Below the pieces are notes generated by a model, which saw only the letters and a program-made list of their open reading frames with translations, had not been told where the DNA came from and searched no databases. Source: Symbiodinium kawagutii (taxonomy: Eukaryota > Sar > Dinophyceae > Suessiales > Symbiodiniaceae). Taken from it: a DNA stretch of 64,000 nt. This document shows positions 13,186 to 27,419 of the stretch, piece by piece (within the stretch, counting starts at the first letter, position 1; every line of letters starts with the position of its first letter). The position numbers and the translations under genes were made by a program. Location: assembly GCA_009767595.1 (NCBI GenBank), contig VSDK01016281.1, positions 114,745 through 178,744 of the forward strand. Direction: 5' to 3'.

Positions 13186-13782
13186 GTCACAGTGTCAACT
13201 ATCATCACCAGCCAGCGCATCCAACAGCCCATGACTCCTGTAACTTCACATCCTTGGGCGCCAGGAACTCTTCGTGCTGGCCATGCAGGACACCCTGGGA
13301 CCCCAGTGCTGCTTGGCGGCAACCCCGTAGCAGTGCATGACCACCAGGTGGATGCGTGTCATGTGGAGAGGGACACGTCATGGAGATCTCAAGGTGCCAC
13401 CATGGCTATGCCCACAGCGCCTGATGTACTTAGCATACGCAATTCCCCTGTTTTCTTGGTGGTGTCTCAAACTTGGGTACCCCAAAAACGGATTCTTTAT
13501 CGTTAGAACTAGTTTATACACTGGATGATTTAGGGAGTACCCCTATGACTTGAGAAACCACCCTATAGTAGTTGTTTAGCCATAATTCTTGGTGATCCCC
13601 TATTGTTTACCATTCCAGATTATGATGATGGGTCGTTAGCTGCTTATGGTTCACCATTACTACCCTGCGATTCTTGGTGATTCACTCTTGTTTGGACCAG
13701 GTCTTTAATACACACTGGTTGTAATCAGCCTGGTTCAATGCTTCAGCAGCAGGCCCAGGAGCGCCGCATCCCCAAGTTCTAA
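124..13782 (+). CDS. Adenylate-kinase-like (nucleoside monophosphate kinase fold) gene, multi-exon, 5' partial
   Basis: Proposed exons: 124-214, 2677-2754, 4233-about 4317, 6086-6156, 6981-7069, 10738-10806, 11796-11846, 13265-13318 and 13747-13782 (TAA at 13780-13782). Phases agree across exons 1-3 and across the last five; the joins around 6086-6156 are unresolved. Exon 2 carries a P-loop-like stretch, IMVTGPSGSGVAKQCEML, and exon 3 continues VYKLPVLKLEEIWRQW, the order seen after the P-loop in adenylate kinases of the AK7/AK8/AK9 type. In those enzymes this region binds ATP and the NMP substrate and transfers phosphate. Here the Lys that should follow G-S-G is Val, with a Lys two residues later, so activity is doubtful. 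The exons from 6981 on give an acidic tail (PEDEEKNGSEEG, AADAEPEEDGLDDEQRE) ending RIPKF. The intron at 13319 would be GC-AG. Fold assignment is moderate, exon ends tentative. It could instead be a non-catalytic kinase-like domain of a larger axonemal or scaffold protein. Confidence 0.5.
2281..2388. mobile_element. MITE-like element, GGTGGTTTCTC family (family 1), copy 1
   Basis: Termini TGGTGGTTTCTCAAAGTAGG and its inverse CCTATTTTGAGAAACCACCA enclose about 60 AT-rich bases. This is the type copy: about 108 bases, near-perfect terminal inverted repeats, a CCCC or GGGG run next to each arm, and a core with GGTTGGTT/AACCAACC and GGATGATTTGG. A half copy (GGTTTCGCAAAATGGGG) follows at 2389-2432. 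Confidence 0.5.
2389..2432. mobile_element. Family 1 element, solo arm
   Basis: Begins GGTTTCGCAAAATGGGGAAC and carries the core motif ATGGTTGGTTT, with no right arm; directly abuts the complete copy at 2281. Confidence 0.5.
2463..2522. repeat. GATA microsatellite
   Basis: About 13 tandem GATA units. Confidence 0.5.
2820..3177. repeat. Dispersed repeat family 4 (GGCGAGCTGGGTCAA), compound copy
   Basis: Contains repeated blocks ATATGGCGAGCTGGGTCAA, GTTAACCAACCAAC and a right end CAGGGGTACGGGATTTTGAC followed by CCACTGCC. Ends form a weak inverted pair (ATGGC..GGGTCAA and TTGACCC..GCCAT). Related copies are at 21605, 39094, 48989, 61888 and 62335. Confidence 0.5.
3210..3318. mobile_element. 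Family 1 element
   Basis: Arms GGTGGTTTCTCAAGTCATAG and TTTTAAGAAACCCCTATA; core in the AAATCATCC to AACCAACC orientation. Confidence 0.5.
4387..4501. mobile_element. MITE-like element, CCCTCTGGTAAAC family (family 3), TA-flanked
   Basis: About 115 bases with arms of over 40 bases: CCCTCTGGTAAACTAACATG on the left and its inverse ending TAGTTTACCAGAGGG on the right, bounded by TA. The arms contain a donor-like G/GTAAAC, a CTAAC branch-like motif and an acceptor-like TTTACCAG. TA boundaries resemble Tc1/mariner-type target duplication. Confidence 0.5.
4516..4612. mobile_element. Family 1 element, diverged
   Basis: Left arm altered to GTCTTTTTCAAAACAACGG, right arm CCTATTTTTTGAGCACC. Core GATGGTTGGCTTGC is recognisable. 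Confidence 0.5.
4725..4796. mobile_element. Family 1 element, partial
   Basis: Retains AAACCAACCATAG, a GGGGTCCCCC run and GAAACCACCAT; the left arm is missing. Confidence 0.5.
4801..4904. mobile_element. Family 1 element
   Basis: Well preserved: ATGGTGGTTTCTCAAAATAG on the left and CTATTTTGAGAAACCCCCAC on the right. Confidence 0.5.
4956..5168 (-). CDS. Possible minus-strand coding fragment, 70 codons
   Basis: An open frame on the minus strand with G/C-rich third positions reads naturally (segments TPRIIPRQRIINEANHL and DDLTVPFGSRAIEIQL). It lies inside an intron of the plus-strand kinase-like gene, directly beyond an inverted-repeat element (4801-4904). I do not recognise the product. It may be a decayed gene fragment or a piece of a mobile element; no splice sites were assigned. 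It is the best minus-strand candidate in the first 50 kb, but weak. Confidence 0.5.
   Translation of the reverse strand: MDYQNAQHLVFTGVGIPEPKKYVAKHISMHVKGTPRIIPRQRIINEANHLGDDLTVPFGSRAIEIQLRST
5427..5556 (+). CDS. Possible orphan exon, basic, ending in TGA
   Basis: After an AG at about 5426 an open frame reads LVKPTTTKHKTWRRSKVEKR and continues to NGTWQ and TGA near 5556. It is Lys/Arg rich with ordinary coding-like codons. It lies between two exons of the kinase-like gene and could be an alternative exon or a chance open frame. Product not recognised. Confidence 0.5.
6233..6345. mobile_element. Family 1 element, diverged
   Basis: Core GGGGACCCCCAAATCATCC is intact; arms reduced (CATAGG on the left, ACTTGAGAACCCCCC on the right). 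Carries an internal TATCGATAAA. Confidence 0.5.
7250..7360. repeat. Two-copy dispersed repeat, copy A
   Basis: Shares GGGGTATCCTT, GGAGCTAC-AGGAG and ACCAAAT with 10375-10470. Bracketed by direct repeats GATAGCCCTCAACTT at about 7133 and 7367. Confidence 0.5.
8038..9466 (+). repeat. Tandem array, 241-base unit
   Basis: Unit starts repeat at 8378, 8619, 8860, 9101 and 9342 with exact 241-base spacing and essentially no differences; the first unit (from 8164) is 214 bases because it lacks the second CACATAGCAGTGGCCATGAC block. The unit contains internal half-repeats of TTTGGTGC-CCGGGCGGGCTG. Paired 74-codon open frames recur per unit but 241 is not a multiple of three, so they are not a protein repeat. 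Array lies in one intron of the kinase-like gene. Confidence 0.5.
9613..9690 (+). CDS. Possible exon, Ser/Pro/Ala-rich
   Basis: A GC-rich island directly after the 241-base tandem array reads FRKQRSTPSVVPGAAPALAT in the frame with the most G/C third positions. It is inside the long intron 7070-10737 of the kinase-like model. No donor stands out, so it may be an alternative exon or an expansion relic of the array. Product not recognised. Confidence 0.5.
9836..10173. mobile_element. TIR-bounded unit with telomere-like core
   Basis: Perfect 27-base inverted arms lie at 9849-9875 (CAATTCCCACCCTTTGCCCG...) and 10134-10160. Outside them a 10-base direct repeat GTAGTTTTAC occurs at 9836-9845 and 10164-10173. 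The interior holds the degenerate CCCTAAA tract. The layout is that of a TIR transposon with target duplication. Confidence 0.5.
9958..10032 (-). repeat. Interstitial telomere-like tract (TTTAGGG type)
   Basis: About ten units of CCCTAAA with CCCTAAAA variants and some decay at both ends. TTTAGGG is the plant-type telomere repeat also reported in dinoflagellates. Confidence 0.5.
10375..10470. repeat. Two-copy dispersed repeat, copy B
   Basis: GCTAGGGGTATCCTTG, an AGGGGGGAGCC block and GGAGCTACTAGGAG then CAACCAAAT, as in 7250-7360. Confidence 0.5.
10827..10925. mobile_element. Family 1 element beside an exon
   Basis: Left end GGGCGTTTCTCAAACTAGG directly follows a frame that is open from exon 10738 (ending AGNDAYG), offering a GC donor. 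Right end TATTTTGAGAAACCACCATA. Confidence 0.5.
13041..13187. repeat. TCA/TCC trinucleotide microsatellite
   Basis: Starts with CTC/TCC variants then a pure ATC run; gives His, Ser or Ile homopolymer frames that are not genes. Confidence 0.5.
13457..13565. mobile_element. Family 1 element
   Basis: Arms GGTGGTGTCTCAAACTTGGG and GACTTGAGAAACCACCCTA; lies in the intron before the last exon of the kinase-like gene. Confidence 0.5.
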
Positions 13783-13917
13783 GGTGGTTCAAAAATTTTT
13801 ATCAGCCATCGAACTACCAGTCTCGGTATGTAGTTGTAGCTGATCATTTGTAGTTGTAGCAGCCATTTTATAGCAGCCATTTGTAGTTGTAGCTGATCAT
13901 GAACCCGAACCCCACAG

Positions 13918-17856
<3,939 letters not shown>

Positions 17857-18799
17857 ATGGTAGTTAAGCAGCAACCATCTAACATGTGCAGTAAAAATGA
17901 TCTACCATGTGTGACTAAGGTGCATAACATTACTACTATTGCTTGGAATTTCAATAGGGATAGTAATGATTGTAGTTAGGGGTAGGAATTGTTTTTGCAT
18001 GGAGGAATCCCACAGATGATATCCCATGGTTCACAACAATAGGGATAGCAATAAGAATGGTTGATCATAGATGGTAACCATCGATGATGGTAATTCATGG
18101 TGGTAATAGGGCCAGGGATAGTATGGTCACTTACTATGGTACATAATGGCAGTTTGTCAAACAAGCATATTATTACCCAATAGTCAATGATGTTATTTGG
18201 TAACTATTCAACAATTAGTAACCATTCCAAGGATCATATTTACCAAGTGTCCGTGATTGATAGTGGTAATTTGGTGAATACCCCGATTATTACCAACAAT
18301 AATGTATATAATGGTATTAAAGTAAAAATCATGGTATCAAAAAGATAGCCAGCAACAATAAGTACATGATCGTATTACAAGGGTGATGATAGACAACCAG
18401 CAACAATGGTATAAATATTGGTCAATGGGGAGCCAATGATGCTGTGACTACCTGCAGTTCGGAAAACCCTGGGGCACAGGGCGGCACCCCGAGCGTGTAT
18501 TTTTCGAAACGTCAAGCTGGGACATCCCCAAAGATGGATGGTACTTCACATCCCAGCAGCGAGAACTACTGACTGGTCATTTAAGAGCTGTTAAGTTTTA
18601 TTTCTTATACTCTTATTCACTGGTCCAAAGTCGTATATTGATTTGATTTCATTGCCTTTGTTGAGTTTCTTAACCCACTCGTTGACCCAGTCACTAGCTG
18701 CAGCCGAAACTTCACGCTACGATGGCTTCACAGCGCCCCTGGGTTTCGGGGAGCGTCGGCTGAGTCACTCTGAGCGGCCGAAGCTTGGCATCGCCCAAG

Positions 18800-20232
18800 G
18801 CCCTGAAGGACATGATCGAAGTCTTCCAGACCTCCCGAGCTCCGCTACAAAAGGCACCAGGGGAGCGCCAGGGCGTTCTGCGGTGCGCTAGGAATGGTGT
18901 GGCGCTTCATAGTGTTTGATCTCGTTGATGACAATGCTTCATCATGTTTGGTAGATTATGGCAAGTGTGATGACTATTGGATAATTTTTTGGGAACTGAG
19001 AACTGATCAGAACCGTAAGTAAGATTTGTAGAAGGAATATCCTGCATACTGCATACCCAATGTTGATGCATAAAAAGTCTGATGACTGTTTGATCAAAGT
19101 TCACTCCAAACCGCCCAAACATGTTTGTTTTCAGGAGCATACACCACGCCTTTTTGGAGGTACTTTTACCAGGCATGCACAGACCATCAAGGTCATTGAG
19201 CTCATGAGCACCCCCCCGAGAGGATGCGAACTGGAGATGCATAGGCAGATGGGTCGTAACCAACAGTGGGCCGACAAAGAACTGGCTATGGCATGTGAAC
19301 AGCCAGTGGGTGGTTGATTCACAGCTGGATCATAAGTTCGTCAGGCTGAGGCTGAGGACCAGATCGTAGACCATTGTCCACCGGAGGGCAACCTCGGACA
19401 CTGCAGCAGCAGCGAATTTCAATATCTTAAGCATACCCATTCAGCTTCTTTGATTGAGGACATCGCCGCTACATCACACGTATGAGACCTATACCAAATC
19501 TGTTGGCGCTAAAACCTCTGGTCCCCATCAACCCAGGTCGTTTTCAGCAAGAAACCCTGTGTGCCCCATGGTGGTGTGTACTCAGAGCAGCACGAACAAC
19601 AAAAATAGCAAAAACACCCGACCACACCAACTACATTGTTCACGCATGCCTATATGTACGTGTATATTTATACATGTCTATACTGTATTGTGTATTTGTG
19701 ATATGTATATATATAAATAAACATATATACTGTATATATATATATATATTTATTTGTTTATTTATTTACTGTATATATATATATGTACTGTATATATATA
19801 CATACACTGTAGATATATATATATATATGTACATATATATACATAAGTATGGTATCCCCTCCAAGACTAGCATCAACATCTTCAAAGAAACTTCTTGAAA
19901 CAAACAAATGTTTGGAAGAGACATGGGGGGACCCTTCAATGTTGTCACCATGTGTTTTACGCGACTTTTCTCAGACTTCAGTTGGGTTTGTCCACAAATG
20001 GTGTACCCCTATAGCTGTTCAGTTTTCCTGCATATTAATAGTGGCTATTGGTTGGTTAGTAGGTACGACCATTTACGGACACAACCTTTTACTGTAGCCC
20101 TTTCTGGATGTTGATGAAATGGGTTCGAAACGCTTTGACAATGGCGGATCAGCTGCTCCTTCCTACCAACTGCGCGTGGAACGCCACACTATTTCAAAAA
20201 GAATGCCGCATCGGAGGGACTTCGCCGGTTGA
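18800..20232 (+). CDS. Unrecognised gene, three 3' exons with stop
   Basis: Exons 18800-18874, 19345-19479 and 20098-20232 all begin and end at codon boundaries and the last ends in TGA (20230-20232). Acceptors are AAG before GCC, TCAG before GCT, and CTGTAG after a pyrimidine tract; donors are GTTCTG and GTATGA. Pieces read [38 protein letters not shown] and [20 protein letters not shown]. The protein is hydrophilic with a basic C-terminus. The 5' end was not found; GC-rich sequence from 18700 is open in more than one frame. No family recognised. Confidence 0.5.
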
Positions 20233-20357
20233 TAAGCTAGTCGCTAATTCATGGTTAGGAATGGCTACTTCCTGGTCAATCAATGTTCTATCACAAACCA
20301 TTATCATCAGACCTTTAATTACGAATGATGAATAACCACGGATCACGATGGATCTTG

Positions 20358-20472
20358 ACTGGTTGGTTGGTCGGTCGGTCGGTTGGATGGTTGGTTGGTT
20401 GGTCGGTCGGTCGATTGGTTGGTTGGTTGGATGGCTGGTTGGTTGGTTGGTAGGTTGGTTGGCTGGTTGGTT
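20358..20472. repeat. TTGG/TCGG tetranucleotide tract
   Basis: Strand-asymmetric G/T tract of TTGG units with TCGG and ATGG variants. Confidence 0.5.
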
Positions 20473-20636
20473 CGTGAGGGTGAAACAAGCTCAAGGCCTT
20501 TGACGTCAGCCCTCACTGGTCGTCAGGTCTCCTCGGATCGGGGTGATGGTCCCACGCACAAAGCCATCAGGTGCCGTGGGATGGGCTGAAGGGGTGAGAC
20601 GACTCTGACTCGGTTGTATACCAAACCAAGGCTGGT

Positions 20637-20726
20637 AATGTTGGTTTCTGATTAGTATCTACCTGTTATATAGTTTCATCTATTTTCATTACTTTAGGGG
20701 GGTTACACTAATCAGAAACCAACATT
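20637..20726. repeat. Inverted-repeat element, 20-base perfect arms
   Basis: AATGTTGGTTTCTGATTAGT at 20637-20656 and its inverse at 20707-20726; wider imperfect arms include TATACC..GGTATA. Possibly a single copy of a further MITE family. Confidence 0.5.
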
Positions 20727-21604
20727 ATACCTGGTATACTGGATGGCTTATACCCACTAACTTAGGTTTTTAGTGTTTTTGGGATATGATTGATTTACCA
20801 TATAACCACTAAAAAAATATTTTTAGCAAGGGATCTATAAGCTACCAAGTATACCAGATCTTTGACGGAACATACTCTTTCATTAGATTCTGACCAGTTG
20901 CAGCACAATCTTGCAGGTGAATATCCTTCAACCCATGAATTTGCTTTCAGATCATAGAGAATTATACTCGCTTATGGCTCGCTGACAGTTTCTGAGGATC
21001 AACTCAGTAGCAGGACACGAAGAGGGCACCGACGGGTCATGAGACATCTATGCAGTACTGATAGCAGTCTCGACTCTGGAACCCTTCGCGTTTCCTCCCG
21101 TAGGGCGGTCTGTTGGCCACTTCCACAGTCACATATCTTCCATCAACCATAAATAGAAGATGGGTAATCCAAGTCGGGATAACCATGATGGAAACCAGTA
21201 CGATATAGATATTGCAATATGATAGTTATCCTATTGCCATAGATAAGGATGATTATGATCTACATTATAGGCTATATCTTCTGATGCTGGTCATATCTAT
21301 GTAACATCATATAGATTTACTGTGATAAGCAGACTCGTTGGCCATGACTACAAACAGAACGGCCATTATGATACTGTATAACCATCAAAAGCAACCGTAT
21401 AATACACAGAAAAAGTTGTCGAAAACTTGATGATAACAACAACGCAACGCAAGGAACCCAATACAGGCCAAGATTTATCATGTTGCGCAGCAACTATGAC
21501 TACGACACGAGCAATTTTTAACTACACTGAGGTAAACTGCTGTGCTAAGTTTCTTGTGAAAGTTACTGGTCATCCACAAAAGAAACCTCCACTAGTCTCT
21601 CAAT

Positions 21605-21684
21605 GCCAATCTTAATTAACCATTGTTTTCCTTACTATGTTTGGTTTTTATCCCCCATTATTGGTTGGCTAATATTCACCCAGC
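21605..21684. repeat. Family 4 repeat, partial, inverse orientation
   Basis: TCCCCCATTATTGGTTGG followed by TCACCCAGCTCGCCAT. Confidence 0.5.
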
Positions 21685-21691
21685 TCGCCAT

Positions 21692-21723
21692 ATCTCTCTC
21701 TCTATCTCTCTCTCTCTCTCTGT
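21692..21723. repeat. CT microsatellite in a polypyrimidine tract
   Basis: CTCTCT run just upstream of the acceptor at 21734, where it may serve as the pyrimidine tract. Confidence 0.5.
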
Positions 21724-21734
21724 CCCTTTCTGAG

Positions 21735-23688
21735 GTCTCTCTGCCGTTCTTTCGTGGAGCAGCGTGCCAGCTTGTTGCTGCGACATCAACTTCGAAAGGT
21801 TCTTCGGGGCCCAAGGATATGGAGAGAAATGTGCCTGCAGAACCAGCCACTGACGTGGGTAGTTATGCCTCATAGATAGATCCATCAGCATACAAGTATA
21901 TACATACAAGTATATATATATATATATTCATACATTTATATTTGTCTAGATCGATATAATATCTATACACACATACGCATCGTGTATACATTGTAAATTA
22001 ACACATACATGCATAGACTTATATTACTGTAGTTTATGTTGACCAACCAACGTTGACATCTAAAGCGCCCCTGTGGTTGAAATGCGTGAGATTGGGGACA
22101 TTAGTAGTTTGGGCATAATCCGTAATCCTGAAGAATCAGGATATTTGGGCAAACAATGGCAGCTTTCTCATTTATAAATCACTATTTTGATGGTGAGCAA
22201 GCAAATGTCACCAAAATCGTTTGAGTGAACATCCTCTCCTCAAAGTATGCAAGATTTTTTGTTTCGGATAGGGAAGGCAGGGGTAGGTTAAAATAGCTAG
22301 CTGTTGAGGTTGCCAGAGGTCGACTCATGCGAAGATCAGTTGCAAGTTTTTTACTGTTTAAGTGAGCATGCTTGGATGTGCAGCTGGTGTTCTAACCATA
22401 GTTAGTTTCCCCCTACAAGGTAGTTGAAGTGATCCCTACAACCAAGGTGTATGTTACCATGGGTCAATGAAAATCCTCAATGTGAATGCAACAGCCACAC
22501 CGTAACCAGGTTGGATGGCTTGCTTGTGGAAATGATTGGTGTAATCAGTAGCTACGGCTTCTGGGTGGTTTCTCAAAATAGGGAGCCTCAAAAATGGTTG
22601 GTTTAGTATTATAAATGGCTAATAAACTGGATGATTTGGGGGTACCCCTATTTTGAGAAACACCCATTTGTGTGTTCTTCGCAAAGTAATGGTAGATCCA
22701 CATAAGACCATATATTTTCATTAAAAAAGATAATTGTACATCCTATGAATCACCACCCCATATAACCCCCCTTATTTGATATCAAGTCACCAGCTATTTA
22801 TCCAGTCATTCATATGCTCAAACATTCATCCACTCCTACGTAGTCCCCATGACTTTGGATACGGAGCCGCTACCAACTTCTCGCGATTGGGACCGATGAT
22901 CAGTGAGCAACGCTGATTCTTGGGTGTAATCACTTTTAAAGCATTGCTCGTAATCACCAAAACTACAGTAATCACTATAAAACAGCAATCACTACAATAC
23001 GTTTCATTTAACAGAACTACAATAATCACTATAAAGCTTGATTAACCATGATTATCAACAACTACAGGAACCACTGTAAAGCTTGATAAACCCTAGTTAT
23101 CCACACCCATGAACCCTCGGTGAAGCTCCATACACCAACGCCGGTTCACCGCTTCAGCATGTACGGTCGCCATCCACCAGACAGCAGGGGTCATCTTCTC
23201 GGCGCAGGTGTCCCCGGTCAAGGCCAATGATCAACTGCGCAGAGGTCGTTACCGTGGCACATGGGTCGTGGTCCTTGCGGTCGTTCAGGTTGTGGTTGTG
23301 GTTGTGGTTGTGGTGGTTGTTGTTGTTGTGGTGGTTGTTGTTGTTGTTGTGGTGGTGGTTGTTGTTGTTGTTGTTGTTGTTGGAGGAGGAGGAGGTTTCT
23401 GCTGCTTCCCGGGTTTTTTCTTTGGATGATTCCGAGGCAACTCTTGAGACGGGAATGCCTTTAAATTAATTTGGTTTTGGACAATTCACTGTTCAGGCGC
23501 TGCTTTTTAGCTCTCGCAGGATGTTGTGCGACCTGGTATCTGTCGGACTGTCATCATTGATATCAAGACCAGACTCGGTTGTTCTCGCTCGGCCGTGGGG
23601 TGAGTGATTCTGATATGGTTTCTACCTATCTGCCTATCTACCTATCTATCTGTCTATCTATCTACCCACCTATCTGTCCATCTATCTA

Positions 23689-23719
<31 letters not shown>

Positions 23720-23830
23720 GCCTATCTGTCTGTCTATCTATCTGTCTATCTGTCTATCTATCAGTCTGTCTGTCTATCTATGTACCTTTCTATCTATCTA
23801 TCTATCTATCTGTCTATCTATCTATCTATC

Positions 23831-23897
<67 letters not shown>

Positions 23898-23954
23898 GTA
23901 CCTATCTATCTATCTACCTATCTATCTATCTATCTATCTATCTATGTATCTATC

Positions 23955-23985
<31 letters not shown>

Positions 23986-25963
23986 CTATCTATCTGCTAT
24001 TGCACACGTGTAAACATGCATATATATATATATTCATAATCATACACATTTCCATACCTTTTCCCTTGAGGCTGTATTTCACACCTGGTGATTGTTGTTG
24101 AGTCTGCTTATGTACCAATACCCACCTTCCTGGCGGAAGAAATTGGGAGGGGCCGCTGACCGTGTGCAGCGGTTTGCTCACATGGATGGGGTGTTCATAA
24201 ACGACCTTGATGCACTGCACCAGGTCGGAAATAATGCGAGGTTCCTTACCAAGATTACTATTTTGAGATGGTTTAGGTATTCACTTGACTCAATTTCGCG
24301 CACACACACACGCACACACATCTTCTTGCAAGCTGCAAGATGTGTGTATTCTCACACGGATGATTGGCTAATCCAAGCAGCCTTCAAAAGTATATTGACT
24401 CAATTTCCCATAGCCCAATGACACTGCATCAAATATGTATGACAGTAGTTACATGAGCCACAGATTCGTTTTCTTTTTAATCCCAGTTATATCCATCAAT
24501 CAAGTGAATGTATCACACCTGGTGGCCACAAACACCATTTTGTCATGGTTGAGTTATGTCGATGTCATCTGCACGGATACCATCAATTTACCAACAACTG
24601 GTAGCCATCGGTTCGCAGCTGCCAGGTTTGCTAAGCGTTTCCAGCTTTGGACACCACAGTCCTGCAGTTCTGGACCGCAGAAAAGTGGGGCTATGCCCTC
24701 TGCCATGCGACTCACACATGGGGGGGTTGATTCGCTGCTAAACTCACCAGGCAATCTGGAAATCACCATGATTCATAGGTAAGGCTCTAGAAATGGCAGG
24801 ATTTCCAGATTCATCTATGACCGCGATTCGGTTCATGGGTGTTTTGGGATGGTGGCGGAAGGCCTGAGTCTGCAACTAAGTGTGAAAAGAGACACCCGTC
24901 AGATTATGATATGTAGATCATGGCGGTGCCATCATCTCCCGAAGATCACCGGCTGTACTGCACCCACACGCCTAGGGCACAAGCAATCGAGAGTTCATCG
25001 GTGGTGTGGCCGTGGCTACCAGCTGCTTGAACTCCCTGAGAGTCAGGTTTGCCACGGGGCTGACTGGCTAAGCTATCAGAAATGTAAACACGACATGCTT
25101 TGCTAACAATCTGATTAGTTATATATGTAATCATGCATCTCAACTAATTGCAACTAAGCATGGAAAACATATCAAAGACCATGTCACGATGTTCGAAGAA
25201 ACTTCAGCGGCTCAATCAACAATGGTAATCGATCATCATCAGCAATTATTTTACCAAACATTATTGGGAATGCAGAGCCGGCAGCGCAGCAGCCAGTGCT
25301 CTTGCAGGACTCGCCAAGCTTTCCGAACCAGACCCCATCAGTCGGGCCACCAAGCAACGAGGCGACGTGGAGGAACTTGTGGACCATAGGTTGATTAGGA
25401 CTGGTATTACTATAGTTACACCTATGGACTATAGCGTTGGTTCGATTGGTTCTTACTATAGTTTCGATTAAACCTATGCTATAGTTTGATTACCACAGGT
25501 TGATTGGTATAGTTTTGATCACCGTTAGAACTTGTGAACCTGGTTGATCGTGCTTCTCCATAGATTCAGTGCCACAGTTACGATCAACAATGGGTATGCC
25601 GGGATGCTCAAAAAATTGATTACAATAGTTGCGGTCAACAGTTAAACCATCAAGCGGACATGACTATTGTTGATTATAATATGGCTCACCAATTGTGAGC
25701 TGAAAAAATTGCTTGGATATCACCACGGTGGGCGTAGCTGAATGTGGAATGATCGGTTGCTAATGATTCAGCTTGGCTGACGACCAGCAAGGATAGCCAG
25801 GCTGCGTTGGTGGCCATTGGGGGCTCAACGACGCGATGGGAACAGAGCCCAGCTGTGGCGATTACTACGAACCATCCCAACCAGCACTAGCAGACTACTC
25901 ACCACCAAAGCTACTATTACTACAAACCTACTACTACTACTACTACTACTACTACTCCTACTC

Positions 25964-26005
<42 letters not shown>

Positions 26006-26405
26006 CTACTCCTACTCCTACTCCTACTACTACTACTACTACTACTACTACTATTACTCCTACTACTCCTACTCCTACTACTACTACTACTACTACTACT
26101 ACTCCTACTCCTACTACTACTACTACTACTACTATTACTACTACTACTACTATTACTACTACTACTATTATTACTACTGCTCCTATTACTATTACTATTA
26201 CTATTACTACTACTACTACTAATACTACTACTACTACTATTATTACTACTACTACTACTATTATTATTATTAGTATTATTACTACTACTACTATTACTAT
26301 TGCTACTACTAGTACTATTACTATTATCACTACTACTATTATTACTACTACTACTATTACTACTACTACTACTACTATTACTACTATTACTATTACTATC
26401 ATTAT

Positions 26406-26442
<37 letters not shown>

Positions 26443-26537
26443 GCTATTGCTCCTATTACTATTACTACTACTACTACTGCTACTACTACTACTACTCCAA
26501 CTCCTACTCTTACTACTACTACTATTACTACTACTAT

Positions 26538-26572
<35 letters not shown>

Positions 26573-26735
26573 TTACTACTATTACTACTACTATTACTAC
26601 TACTACTACTACTACTAGTATTACTACTATTACTACTACTACTATTACTACTACTACTATTACTACTACTACTACTACTATTACTACTACTACTACTCCA
26701 ACTCCTACTCTTACTACTACTACTTCTACTACTAT

Positions 26736-26779
<44 letters not shown>

Positions 26780-27321
26780 TTCCTATTACTACTGCTCCTA
26801 ATACTACTACTACTATTACTACTACTACTACTACTACTACTATTACTACTACTACTACTACTATTACTACTACTACCTCTACTGACCTATTTTTTATTAC
26901 CAAACATCCCCAAATCAGCGAGCCCAGGTGCAACTTGCAGGGCGGCTCTACTTCCCACAGAACGAAGTTGAGACCGGATCCCCAGTGTCGAGGGGCCCAT
27001 GGGGTGCATTTTGGCCACGTCCATATCTAGCTACGCATATGTGGTGGTTTCTCACAATAGGGACCCCCGAAAATGGTTGATTTATTTACTATAAATGATT
27101 AATAGTGGATGATTTGAGGGTACCCCTATTTTGAGAAACAGCTATATGTAGATCTGTAGTAGTAAATGCATTTGTACATATGCGGTAAAGGCTAACATGC
27201 ACATGTAACACATGTACAGATATTAATATATCTGTGCATGGGTAGATACGTGGGCTAGATAGGTAGATACATGGATGGATAGACTTAAATGAAATAAACG
27301 AATAAAGAAAGACATTGAAGA

Positions 27322-27352
<31 letters not shown>

Positions 27353-27388
27353 GAAGCAAGGAAGCAAGGAAGCAAGGAAGGATAGATG

Positions 27389-27419
<31 letters not shown>

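Noticed and set aside
19135-19317. Frame after TTTTCAG ([15 protein letters not shown])
   Set aside because: Good acceptor, but the two neighbouring exons join in phase without it and both strands are open here.
23579-24101. 144- and 165-codon frames of Tyr-Leu-Ser-Ile
   Set aside because: CTAT microsatellite translation.
25817-26971. 384-codon plus frame and 337-codon minus frame of Leu/Val/Tyr runs
   Set aside because: Pure translation of the ACT microsatellite; lies within an intron of a phase-consistent gene.
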